A stretch of 14,807 bases of DNA, taken from assembly GCA_003221825.1 (NCBI GenBank), contig QHUE01000003.1:1-14807 (forward strand), written 5' to 3'. Position 1 is the first letter of the stretch. Each line of letters opens with the position of its first letter. A program made the position numbers and the translations under genes. The stretch comes from Gemmatimonadota bacterium (GTDB lineage Bacteria > Gemmatimonadota > Gemmatimonadetes > Gemmatimonadales > GWC2-71-9). The notes beneath the pieces are model-generated. The model was not told the DNA's origin. It made no database searches and saw only the letters and a program-made list of their open reading frames with translations. Positions 1 to 6,765 of the stretch are shown here, piece by piece.

Positions 1-137
1 AGGTATTCCTCCACGTGATGTAAAGGATACAACAGCCGGTCCCAGCGTGTTGCGGGCGTCGCGAGCGGTGCCCGCTCGGCCCAGAGCCAGGCGCTCAACG
101 CCGATGCCTGCCTGACCGTCTCGACATCCGCGCGGGC
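1..137 (-). pseudogene. Downstream remnant of the NurA-like gene beyond the TAA
   Basis: Reading straight through the TAA at 140-138 in the same frame gives 45 more residues without a stop, including WAERAPLATPATRWDRLLYP and then HHVEEYL at the window edge. A tryptophan- and arginine-rich RWDRLLYP segment followed by a V-E pair is what I expect near the C-terminus of this nuclease family. The upstream ORF and this piece are therefore one gene with a nonsense codon. A single base change from GAA or CAA would produce the TAA. It could be a true pseudogene, a recoded codon or a consensus error. The gene continues outside the window. Confidence 0.65.
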
Positions 138-896
138 TTAGATCCGCAGCAGCCCGTACAGCAGGTCGTTGCCCTCCCATGGCCACAGCCGCAGGTACCA
201 GGAGTACACCTCCGTGCGCGTGTGCCCGCCGCGCACCGCAAACACGCTCGTGCGGTGCCCGGTGGGCAGCGTCAACGCCTGTTCAAGTCCTCTTCCCTCG
301 AGGAACTGCGCGCCGTGGCTCTTGATCACGCCCAGTGCGCGGGGGTGCCGTGCCACCGTGGGTGACCGCGACAACAGCCCATCGATCACCAGCCACTCGT
401 CTGCCCCCAGATTCTCGATGGACTGTTCGGCAAGCTCGCGCTCCAGGTGCGCCCGCGCGCGGCGCACCGTGGCCTCGACCATCTCGAGATACCGCGCCGG
501 CTGCTCGACCAGATCCCCGCTCACGCGCTCCACATCGGCAGCCGATTGCTCCAGCGCCTGCCGCAGCGCCGGGGTCATACGATCGACGGGGGCAATCGCG
601 AAGGCGCGACTGCGCTCGAGCGTGGTGTGGATCACACCGCCCGCATCGCGCCGGCGGACCGCCGCGGCGATATAGGCGCTCACCACCTGCACCACGCCGT
701 CGTACGCCACGACGCTCCACCGCTCGATGCCATTGAGAAATGAGACGGGGTTAGGGATTCGGGGTTCGGGAATTGGGTGCGCTTGGAGCTCGTTCCCCTC
801 GACCAGGTCGGCGCGCTCGCCGGCTTCCGGCTCATCGCCCCTGCCGCCGGCGCCGGGCACCGCTCCGGCATCGATCAGCGCCTGCCACCACGTCAT
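138..896 (-). CDS. NurA-like nuclease-family protein, cut short by an in-frame stop
   Basis: The 252-residue product resembles NurA-domain proteins, the nuclease partner of HerA helicase in DNA-end processing. Visible signs are a strand ending in an Asp-Gly pair (WLVIDGLLS, D172) followed by the ALGVIKSH segment, and an N-terminal FLNGIERW segment (about 53-60) placed like the first metal-binding strand. That strand normally carries Asp-Gly; here it reads Asn-Gly (N55), which may remove a metal ligand (inference from remembered family pattern). The ATG at 896 overlaps the upstream methyltransferase stop as ATGA, so the two are probably translationally coupled. The TAA at 140-138 is not the natural end: the same frame continues with family-like sequence to the window edge. 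Residues 41-51 are repeat-derived. Other identities are possible; the family call is moderate, the coding call strong. Confidence 0.6.
   Translation of the reverse strand: MTWWQALIDAGAVPGAGGRGDEPEAGERADLVEGNELQAHPIPEPRIPNPVSFLNGIERWSVVAYDGVVQVVSAYIAAAVRRRDAGGVIHTTLERSRAFAIAPVDRMTPALRQALEQSAADVERVSGDLVEQPARYLEMVEATVRRARAHLERELAEQSIENLGADEWLVIDGLLSRSPTVARHPRALGVIKSHGAQFLEGRGLEQALTLPTGHRTSVFAVRGGHTRTEVYSWYLRLWPWEGNDLLYGLLRI
747..781. repeat. Heptad array inside the NurA-like gene
   Basis: Five consecutive 7-bp units of the form GGGNTTC/GGGGTTA/GGGAATT run on the plus strand. On the coding strand they are CCCGAAC/CCCGAAT-like and encode a proline-rich stretch, PIPEPRIPNP, just before the conserved FLNGIERW segment. 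The array sits in the variable N-terminal region and keeps the frame open. Confidence 0.65.
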
Positions 897-1390
897 GCGC
901 GATCCCGCGTTTTCAGGCCGACGACCAACCCATCGCGCACCGGAATGATCGTGGCGACGAGCCGCGGATCGTGCGCGGCGAGCTCATTGAATGCCCGCAC
1001 CCCGACCGCGTTGGCGGACCGATCGTTCGGGTCGACGGCTGCGCCGTGGAAGAACGCATTGTCGCAGAGCAGCAGGCCGCCGCGGCGGAGCAGCTTCATC
1101 CCCCAATCGAAATACTGCGGGAGCGGCTCCTTGTCCGCGTCGATGAACACGGCGTCAAACCCCGGGTGCAGCGTAGGCAACACGTCCAGCGCTGAGCCTT
1201 GGATGAGCCGCACGCGGCCGTGCAGCTTCGCCATATCGAATGCTTCTTGTGCAACTTGCGCGTGCTTGGGGTCTTTTTCGATCGTCGTCAGCTCGCCCCC
1301 CGGCGGCAGCGCGCGGGCGAGCCACACGCCGCTGTAGCCACCCAGCGATCCGATCTCGAGGACGCGTTTCGCCTGAATCGTGAGCAACAA
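893..1390 (-). CDS. SAM-dependent O-methyltransferase (class I, family 3), N-terminally damaged
   Basis: This is a Rossmann-fold methyltransferase of the catechol/caffeoyl-CoA O-methyltransferase type, transferring methyl from S-adenosylmethionine to a small hydroxylated acceptor; the substrate cannot be told. Motif I is LEIGSLGGYSG (11-21 from the TTG at 1390), the adenine-side acidic residue follows in LTTIEKD, the metal-binding motif is FIDADK (D84, D86) and a second is LLCDN (D110, N111). Members usually have about 220 residues; this one has 165 from the first usable start. Upstream of that TTG the frame still reads SPINISPEEGKLLYLL, the conserved lead-in to motif I, but has no ATG, GTG or TTG. 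The stop overlaps the next gene as ATGA. The enzyme is probably the 3' part of a frameshifted or deleted gene. Confidence 0.75.
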   Translation of the reverse strand: MLLTIQAKRVLEIGSLGGYSGVWLARALPPGGELTTIEKDPKHAQVAQEAFDMAKLHGRVRLIQGSALDVLPTLHPGFDAVFIDADKEPLPQYFDWGMKLLRRGGLLLCDNAFFHGAAVDPNDRSANAVGVRAFNELAAHDPRLVATIIPVRDGLVVGLKTRDRA

Positions 1391-1892
1391 GAGGTACAGG
1401 AGCTTGCCCTCTTCGGGCGAGATGTTGATCGGCGATACGCGACTGCTTGTCCACCTCCACCAGCATGTGATCCGCGACGCGCACGACCGTCGCGGCGCGC
1501 TGGCGGCCGACGCGGATGTGAAAGACCGATTCCGCCTGATTCTTGTCGACCGTCAGCGCCGTGTCGACTTCGACTGCCGCCACGTCGGGTTGGGAACGGC
1601 GGTTCGGGAACGTCACCTGTCCTTCCTTCGTCGTTTCCGGCGGCGCGAGCGTGGCGACGGTGCGCACGTCATCGGGCCACGTGACCACGTCGACGCCGCG
1701 CAGCGCGCCGCCCGCGACGTCGATCACGACAAACGACCCGTCCCCGCCCTCGAGATCCACCGTCCCGTTCATCCCGTTCCCTTTCGGGACGCCTTTGCAC
1801 GCGACAGTCAGGATGTCGGTCTCAGGATCCCAGCGGTACGTCACCTTCGGAAGTTTGCCGTTGAGCGGCGCGATCCGTGCTTCGAAATGCAT
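1155..1892 (-). CDS. Uncharacterised protein, 3' end lost into the methyltransferase
   Basis: I do not recognise this protein with certainty. From the ATG at 1892 (purine-rich GGGAAGG about a dozen bases upstream) it begins MHFEARIAPLNGKLPKVTY, and two segments, VTYRWDPETDILTVACK and AESVFHIRVG, have a beta-strand-rich look faintly like DUF2283 repeats. Coding character is good from 1892 to about 1430, ending near VADHMLVEVDKQSR. Beyond that, the frame stays open to 1155 but is Arg/Ala/Pro-rich shadow sequence over the methyltransferase, so the natural C-terminus is missing. Exactly there the methyltransferase frame becomes meaningful (VSPINISPEEGK), pointing to a deletion or frameshift that joined the two genes. 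It is divergent from the M24 peptidase. Confidence 0.45.
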   Translation of the reverse strand: MHFEARIAPLNGKLPKVTYRWDPETDILTVACKGVPKGNGMNGTVDLEGGDGSFVVIDVAGGALRGVDVVTWPDDVRTVATLAPPETTKEGQVTFPNRRSQPDVAAVEVDTALTVDKNQAESVFHIRVGRQRAATVVRVADHMLVEVDKQSRIADQHLARRGQAPVPLVAHDSGETRPRDRIAGWLQRRVARPRAAAGGRADDDRKRPQARASCTRSIRYGEAARPRAAHPRLSAGRVAYAAPGV

Positions 1893-1943
1893 GCCGTTCT
1901 GCGCCTTCCCGCGCGAGTGAGGCTCGCGTAATATAGCCGCACT
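1893..1943. promoter_or_regulatory. Divergent promoter region
   Basis: The 51-bp gap between two divergent genes holds the only AT-rich spot nearby. TAATAT at 1929-1934 could be a -10 box for the peptidase, which would put the transcript start almost at its ATG. The overlapping complement TATATT could serve the opposite strand. A small inverted repeat, CGCGAG at 1912-1917 and CTCGCG at 1923-1928, may be an operator. No good -35 box is visible. Confidence 0.35.
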
Positions 1944-3182
1944 ATGGAACGACGCGAGTTTCTCTCGACGACCGCGAGTTTGGCAGCCACGCCGCTCGTT
2001 GGACGTGCGGCGTGGGGCGTGCGGCGTGACGAACGCAACCGTTCTGCGCCGCACGCCGCACGCGACACGCAAACTCCCACGCTCGGCCCGGCTGTATTCG
2101 CGCAACGCATCCAAAGGGCACAGGGAGAACTCGGGACGCGGAAGCTCGACCTCCTCGTCGTCGAGCCGAGCACCAATTTCCAGTATTTCACCGGCTACAA
2201 TCCGGGACGCAGCGAGCGCCTGATTCTGCTGATGATTCCCGCCAGCGGGGCGCCGGCCATCGTCTGTCCGTCGTTCGAAGTCGAGCGCATCAAGCGCAAC
2301 ACCGTGATCAGCGACGCGCGCGGCTGGGAGGAGCAGGAGGATCCCTGGCTGCTCGTGGCGAAGGCCGCGCTGCAAATGAAGCCGCATGGACGCACCGGTG
2401 AAGTGGCCGTCGAGCCCACGACCTCCTATCAGAGCTATGTGCGCCTGACGACCAAGGTCCGGGGCTGGATCCCGCGCGATGGCAGCGCTGTCACCGAGCG
2501 TCTGCGGATCATCAAGAGTCCCGAGGAAATCGCGCTGATCCGCCAGGCGATTGCCGCGACCGAAGCGTCGATCGCCGCGACATTCACGCAGCTCGTGGTG
2601 GGCATGACCGAGCGCGATGTCGCGCAGCTCTTGTCGCGCGAGATGGCGAGTCGCAGCTCACCGGGGGGTGGGCTGGTGCAGTTCGGTCCGTCGAGCGCGT
2701 TGCCCCACGGCGGTCCATCGGCGGGTCAGTTGACGCGCGAAACGGTGGTGCTGATCGACGCGGGCTCACGCGTCGAAGGCTACACGTCGGACATTACGCG
2801 CACGATCTGGTTCGGCGACGCGCCGTCGGACGAGTTCAAGAAGGTCTACAACATCGTGCACGACGCGCAGACGGCAGCGATCGAGAACGCGAAGCCCGGC
2901 GTGACGCAGTGTCAGCAGGTGGATCGCGCGGCCCGCAAGGTCATTACGGATGCCGGCTACGGGCAGTACTTCACCCACCGCCTCGGGCACGGCATGGGAA
3001 TGGACGGCCACGAACCGCCATACATGGTCGAAGGCAACACGATCGTGCTCGAGCCGGGAATCGTGTTTACCGATGAGCCCGGGATCTATCAACTAGGAAA
3101 GTTTGGAGTCCGGATCGAAGACGATTGCATGATGACTCCGACAGGAGTCGAAGTCCTGTCGCACCGGCCGGCGAAGCTCTAG
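1944..3182 (+). CDS. Tat-exported Xaa-Pro aminopeptidase-type M24 metallopeptidase
   Basis: The 412-residue protein is a creatinase/aminopeptidase-P-fold peptidase that removes an N-terminal residue preceding proline, or acts on a related imide bond. Residues 1-20 form a twin-arginine signal (ERREFLSTTASLAA), so it should work outside the cytoplasm. Residues about 50-185 are the creatinase-like N-terminal domain. The catalytic domain has the five dinuclear-metal ligands D272, D283, H349 (HRLGHGMGMDGH), E378 (TDEPGIY) and E392 (GVRIEDD). All are intact, so activity is expected. The linker at residues about 21-42 is made from a heptad repeat. The TAG stop shares the tetranucleotide CTAG with the convergent aminotransferase. 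Whether the substrate is Xaa-Pro or an Xaa-Pro dipeptide is open. Confidence 0.9.
   Translation: MERREFLSTTASLAATPLVGRAAWGVRRDERNRSAPHAARDTQTPTLGPAVFAQRIQRAQGELGTRKLDLLVVEPSTNFQYFTGYNPGRSERLILLMIPASGAPAIVCPSFEVERIKRNTVISDARGWEEQEDPWLLVAKAALQMKPHGRTGEVAVEPTTSYQSYVRLTTKVRGWIPRDGSAVTERLRIIKSPEEIALIRQAIAATEASIAATFTQLVVGMTERDVAQLLSREMASRSSPGGGLVQFGPSSALPHGGPSAGQLTRETVVLIDAGSRVEGYTSDITRTIWFGDAPSDEFKKVYNIVHDAQTAAIENAKPGVTQCQQVDRAARKVITDAGYGQYFTHRLGHGMGMDGHEPPYMVEGNTIVLEPGIVFTDEPGIYQLGKFGVRIEDDCMMTPTGVEVLSHRPAKL
2003..2064. repeat. Opposed heptad arms in the peptidase linker
   Basis: Four 7-bp units (ACGTGCG, GCGTGGG, GCGTGCG, GCGTGAC; 2003-2030) are followed by complementary units GCACGCC and GCACGCG at 2051-2064. 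The arms form a perfect 12-bp inverted repeat, 2017-2028 with 2052-2063, around a 23-base loop. Translated, it is an Arg/Ala-rich linker between the Tat signal and the folded peptidase. Confidence 0.75.
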
Positions 3183-4366
3183 TCCCCCAGTTTTCTGGCG
3201 AAGTTCACAATCCGGTCGAGCGCTTGCTTGATCGAATCGGTTGCCGCGGCGTACGACAGCCTCACCCAACGGTCGTCCCCAAACGCGGCGCCTGGCACCA
3301 ACGCGACACCAGACTGAGTGATCAGGCGGGTACAGAAGTCCGTCCCAGTGATCTTCCCGAACGAGTCCACTCTGAAGAAGAAGTAAAACGCGCCGAGCGG
3401 GTCGACGAATTCGACACCGGGCAGATCCTGCCGGAAGCGCGCGACGACCGTGTCGCGGCGTTTCCGGAACTCGCCGACCATACGCGCGACATCCTGCTCC
3501 ACGCGTTCGTCGCCGAGGGCGGCCGCGGCCGCGAACTGGGCGGGATGGTTGGCGCCGGTCGTGGTGTGCGACTGCAACGCCGCCATCGCCTTGGCAACCT
3601 TGGCGGGCGCGAGCGCAAAGCCGATGCGCCATCCCGTCATCGCGTAGGTCTTGCTGACGCCGGTGATGAGCACCACGCGCTCGAGCAGGTCGTCGGGCAG
3701 ATCGAGGAACGACGGCGCCGGGCCGGGGCCGTAGTGAATGCGGCGATAGATCTCGTCCGCGATGACCCACACCTTCTTCGCCTGCGCCCACTGTGCGATC
3801 GCGCGGATCTCGGCATGCGTGTACACGGCGCCGGTGGGATTGCAGGGCGAGCAGAGGATCAGCCCGCTCGCCCCGGGCAACATGCGCTCGAGGTCTTTCA
3901 CGCTCGCCTTGAGGCTCCACTCCGGATCGCCGGGGATCATCACAGGGCGGGCGCGCGCGAGATGTACGATCTGCGGATACGACACCCAGGCAGGCGCGGG
4001 AATCGCGACGACATCGCCCGGACCGAACAGGGTGAAGCAGGCGTTGAAGAGCGATTGCTTGGAGCCGTTGGAGACGACGATGTGGTCGGCGTTGACCGGC
4101 CGGCCGCCCGAGAGCAGCGAAAGATGCGTCGCGGCTGCGGCGCGCAGCTCGAGAATCCCCTCGTTCGCCGAGTAGTGCGTCTTCCCGTCCTTGATCGCGC
4201 GAATGCCTGCGTCCGCGGGGACCTGAGGCGTCGGAAAGTCGGGCTCGCCGGCTCCCAGGTCGATGACGTCCTCCCCCGCGGCCTTGCGCCGCTTCGCTTC
4301 CGCCGAAATCGCGACCGTCGCCGACGTCTCGAGATGCTGGAGGTTGGGGGAGAGACCTTCGATCAT
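3179..4366 (-). CDS. Class I pyridoxal-phosphate aminotransferase (aspartate type)
   Basis: The 395-residue product is a fold-type I aminotransferase, close to the bacterial Ib aspartate/prephenate aminotransferases. It exchanges the amino group of aspartate or an aromatic or related amino acid with a 2-oxo acid in the cytoplasm. The PLP lysine is K239 in GVSKTYAMTGWRIGF. N176 (CNPTGA) and D204 (ADEIY) contact the cofactor, and the substrate-binding arginine is in WVRLSYA near the C-terminus. Length and motif order are complete. Its ATG overlaps the stop of the P1 peptidase as ATGA, so the two are co-transcribed and coupled. Exact substrate is not readable; no biosynthetic partner is nearby. 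Confidence 0.9.
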   Translation of the reverse strand: MIEGLSPNLQHLETSATVAISAEAKRRKAAGEDVIDLGAGEPDFPTPQVPADAGIRAIKDGKTHYSANEGILELRAAAATHLSLLSGGRPVNADHIVVSNGSKQSLFNACFTLFGPGDVVAIPAPAWVSYPQIVHLARARPVMIPGDPEWSLKASVKDLERMLPGASGLILCSPCNPTGAVYTHAEIRAIAQWAQAKKVWVIADEIYRRIHYGPGPAPSFLDLPDDLLERVVLITGVSKTYAMTGWRIGFALAPAKVAKAMAALQSHTTTGANHPAQFAAAAALGDERVEQDVARMVGEFRKRRDTVVARFRQDLPGVEFVDPLGAFYFFFRVDSFGKITGTDFCTRLITQSGVALVPGAAFGDDRWVRLSYAAATDSIKQALDRIVNFARKLGD

Positions 4367-5487
4367 CGCGGGATGGCTCCATGGCGTTTGAGGATCATGA
4401 CGGTGGAATCGACGGGAAGGGCCGGCACAACGCCACGATAGCCCCGAACCGTCTCCGCCCGCAACAAGGAATTGTAAATGGCTTCCTCCGTGGCATCGGC
4501 GATGGCCTGGAACAGCGGTGACATCCCATCGTTCGTGACAACGTCGAACGTGGCGGTCGGGCGGTCAAACCGCGACGGCGGCGGTCGGGCGGTCGAGAAT
4601 GCGATCACGTAGTCGCCCGAGCCATTGCTCATCGAACTGCCGGTGCGCGCGAGTCCTGCGAGCGCACGGTTGGCCAAGCGCACGAGGCGCAGGTGATCGA
4701 GGGGAGCGTCGGTGGCGACGACCATGATGATCGACCCGTCCCCGTTTTGAGGTAGGGGCGCAGCATGCTGCGCCCCTACCTTGATCTCTATCGGGACACC
4801 CTGAATCCGTAGGTCTCCGCCGAAGTTCGTCTGCACCAGCACGCCCACCGTCCAGCCGCCGAATTGCGCCGTGAGCTTCCGGCTGGAGGTGCCGATCCCG
4901 CCTTTCCAGCCGAACGCGACGGTCCCCCGCCCCGCACCGATGGCGCCCTCCGCTACGGGGCCGTCGGTAGCGCCGCGAATCGCGTTCAACACGTCGGCTT
5001 CGGTGATGGGCCGCGCGCGAATGTTGTTCAGAAAGCCGTCATTCGTCTCGCCCACCACGGGATTCGCCGACCGGACGTCGTCGTTTCCGGGGAGCGCGAG
5101 CAGCCAGGTGAGCACGGCGTCCGCCGCGCGGGGCACGCACAGCGTGCACGTCAATACGATCGGTGACTCCAGCTCCCCGAGCTCATTCACCTGCGTCGAG
5201 CCGGCGAGCTTCCCGAATCCGTTGCCGACGACGATGGCCGCCGGGACTTTCTCGCGGAACGGATTGCCGCCGTGCGGCAGGATGGCGGTGATCCCCGTGT
5301 TGATCGAGTCTCCCCGGGCGATCGTCGTGTGACCCACCCGCACGCCCGCGACATCGGTGATCGCGTTGAGCGGACCGGTCGGTATCGACCCCACGATGAT
5401 CCCGATATCGCGAGCGCGGGGACGCTGCGTCTGTGCGCCGACCGAGGTGGCGAATAGAAGAACGAGGAGCGGGAGGTTACCTTTCAC
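4363..5487 (-). CDS. Secreted P1-family (DmpA-like) N-terminal nucleophile peptidase
   Basis: DmpA-type enzymes are made as one chain that cuts itself before a serine, which becomes the N-terminal nucleophile of an aminopeptidase. The start chosen is GTG at 5487, because it opens a clean signal peptide (about 20 residues, ending TSVGA before QTQRPR); the frame is open further upstream but looks non-coding. Residues 24-75 hold the family opening TGPLNAITDVAGVRVGHTT. The nucleophile is S252 in GDGSIIMVVATDAPL, followed by the oxyanion-side NRALAGLARTGSSMSNGSGD. Length 374 is normal. Odd points: residues 237-249 (VGAQHAAPLPQNG) come from a palindromic element placed three residues before the processing site, and a heptad array lies near STARPPPSRFDRP. 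The product should be periplasmic or extracellular. Confidence 0.88.
   Translation of the reverse strand: MKGNLPLLVLLFATSVGAQTQRPRARDIGIIVGSIPTGPLNAITDVAGVRVGHTTIARGDSINTGITAILPHGGNPFREKVPAAIVVGNGFGKLAGSTQVNELGELESPIVLTCTLCVPRAADAVLTWLLALPGNDDVRSANPVVGETNDGFLNNIRARPITEADVLNAIRGATDGPVAEGAIGAGRGTVAFGWKGGIGTSSRKLTAQFGGWTVGVLVQTNFGGDLRIQGVPIEIKVGAQHAAPLPQNGDGSIIMVVATDAPLDHLRLVRLANRALAGLARTGSSMSNGSGDYVIAFSTARPPPSRFDRPTATFDVVTNDGMSPLFQAIADATEEAIYNSLLRAETVRGYRGVVPALPVDSTVMILKRHGAIPR
4552..4594. repeat. Heptad array inside the P1 peptidase gene
   Basis: The 15-mer GGCGGTCGGGCGGTC occurs at 4552-4566 and again at 4580-4594. The copies start 28 bases apart, four units of 7, with imperfect 7-bp units between. 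Because 28 is not a multiple of three, the two copies are read in different frames, contributing the basic, proline-rich ARPPPSRFDRPTA segment. Confidence 0.65.
4750..4781. repeat. Perfect 32-bp palindrome, copy 1, in frame in the P1 peptidase
   Basis: Each half is the reverse complement of the other around the centre at 4765/4766; the core half-site is GTAGGGGCGCAGCA. On the coding strand the core is followed by CTC and then AAAACGGG, which copy 2 also has. It encodes VGAQHAAPLPQNG. There is no T-run after it and it lies in mid-gene, so it is not a terminator. Confidence 0.9.
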
Positions 5488-5525
5488 TGCGCAAAAACTA
5501 GCATCCTTTGACAATCGAGGCTCGT

Positions 5526-6728
5526 GTGCGGCACGTCGTGTTAGTGACCCCTCCCGCCGTGGAACGCGCGGGAAAGGCATGGGAGCTCATGGATGCCCAT
5601 GCCGTGATCGTGTGTGCGGACCATGAGCAGGCCATGCTGTGGGCCGATGCCGCCCCCGCCGAGCTTCGCGCCCACGCCGTTACCGGTCTCGCCCGCGCCG
5701 CAGCCCTTCTCAAAGAAGGGCGTGTCGGCATCCTCGCCGGATCCCATGCAGATCTCGCTCGGTTGGTGACTCAAGCGGCACTCAAGCTCGAGACCATCGA
5801 CACGATCGTCGTCGCCTGGCCCGAGAGCTTCGCCGCGGAGCTCGATCCCCTGCTCGCCGAAGCCCCCAACGCCCGGCGCATCGTGCTCAGCTGGAATCCA
5901 CCGGCGCTCGACGCATTTCTGGAGCGGCACGCGCGGCGCCCGGAGATCATCGGCAACCTGCCACTCGATCCCGACGGCAGGCCGCTCGGCCCGGTCGGTT
6001 CCGCGCGCTACGCGGTCATCCCCGCCACGCGTCGCGCGGCCGCCGTACGCGAAGTCCTCGACACTCTGCGCGCCGTGCGTCCTTACCTCTGGACCGGCGG
6101 ACCGATCGCGGTCCCGGCCGACGCGGACGCGATCCTCGCCGCCACGCTGCCGTCACGCGACGAGATGCAGGCGCTGGTCGGATCGCATGCGGGTCAGCCG
6201 GTGGTGCTGGCCCTCGCCGCGCAGATTCCCTATCTCCGCGCGATTGCCGCGCTCACGCCGCTGCCGCTCACGGCGGCGACGGATCGCGCGCAGGATCGCA
6301 ACGCCGCGCTGCGCGTGCAGATCACCGCACGGCTCGCGGAAGGCGATGTGGATGCGGAATTGGCCGTGTTGGCGCCGCTCTTCGAGGAGCATGACCCGGC
6401 GCTGGTGGCCGGAGCGCTACTCGCCATCAACCGTCAGCCATCAGCCGCGGCCGACAGCCATCAGCCATCTGCCGTCAGCCAGCCTGAGGGTGGATGGGTG
6501 CGGGTCTTTGTGAGCGTCGGTCGAAAGGATCAAGCGAGCGCGAAGGATCTGGTGGGTGCGCTCATCAAGGAGGCCGGTCTGCAAAAAGGTCAGATCGGAA
6601 AAATCGACGTCCGCGAAACATTCTCACTCGTCGATGTTGCTCCAGCGGTAGCCGAGCAAGCCGTGCGGCGCATGGCCGGCGTCTCGGTACGAGGAAGACG
6701 CGTGACAGCGCGTCCTGAGCGCACATAG
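5526..6728 (+). CDS. DbpA RNA-binding-domain protein with a helicase-like body lacking helicase motifs
   Basis: The last 75-80 residues (WVRVFVSVGRKDQASAKDLV to VRGRRVTARPERT) match the DbpA/CsdA-type RNA-binding domain that follows DEAD-box helicase cores. Just before it, EGDVDAELAVLAPLFEEHDP and ALVAGALLAIN resemble the CsdA dimerisation segment. The preceding ~270 residues have no Walker A, DEAD, SAT or HRIGRTGR motif, although strand patterns such as HVVLVTPPAVERA and IDTIVVAWPE suggest a decayed helicase fold. I infer a non-ATPase RNA-binding protein, perhaps for rRNA or ribonucleoprotein work. GTG 5526 is preferred because GAGG lies five bases before it; TTG 5508 in the same frame would add six residues. 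A heptad repeat encodes the linker NRQPSAAADSHQPSAVSQPE. It converges on hup across a terminator. Confidence 0.75.
   Translation: MRHVVLVTPPAVERAGKAWELMDAHAVIVCADHEQAMLWADAAPAELRAHAVTGLARAAALLKEGRVGILAGSHADLARLVTQAALKLETIDTIVVAWPESFAAELDPLLAEAPNARRIVLSWNPPALDAFLERHARRPEIIGNLPLDPDGRPLGPVGSARYAVIPATRRAAAVREVLDTLRAVRPYLWTGGPIAVPADADAILAATLPSRDEMQALVGSHAGQPVVLALAAQIPYLRAIAALTPLPLTAATDRAQDRNAALRVQITARLAEGDVDAELAVLAPLFEEHDPALVAGALLAINRQPSAAADSHQPSAVSQPEGGWVRVFVSVGRKDQASAKDLVGALIKEAGLQKGQIGKIDVRETFSLVDVAPAVAEQAVRRMAGVSVRGRRVTARPERT
6429..6480. repeat. CAGCCAT-type heptad array in the DbpA-domain gene
   Basis: Imperfect 7-bp units (CAGCCAT, CAGCCGC, CAGCCAT, CAGCCAT, CTGCCGT) fill the linker just before the RNA-binding domain. 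AGCCATCAGCC occurs at 6436-6446 and 6456-6466. The array is matched by an inverted copy after the gene. Confidence 0.75.
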
Positions 6729-6734
6729 AAAGCC

Positions 6735-6764
6735 AAACGGACCGCCCAGCAGGACGGTCCGTTT
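6735..6764. terminator. Hairpin terminator between convergent genes
   Basis: AAACGGACCG (6735-6744) pairs perfectly with CGGTCCGTTT (6755-6764) around a 10-base loop, followed by one further T. Because the stem starts with A's and ends with T's it can work in both directions, ending the DbpA-domain gene on plus and hup on minus. Confidence 0.75.
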
Positions 6765-6765
6765 T

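Noticed and set aside
3125..4441. Long plus-strand open frame opposite the aminotransferase
   Set aside because: It is a GC-driven shadow: Arg-rich, no recognisable motif, and the minus strand holds a complete aminotransferase with all catalytic residues.
4750..4781. Palindromes as transcription terminators
   Set aside because: Both copies lie in mid-gene, have no loop of suitable size as written and no T-run after them.
5508..5513. TTGACA as a -35 promoter box for the DbpA-domain gene
   Set aside because: No -10-like hexamer is found about 17 bases downstream before the coding sequence begins, so the match is probably chance.
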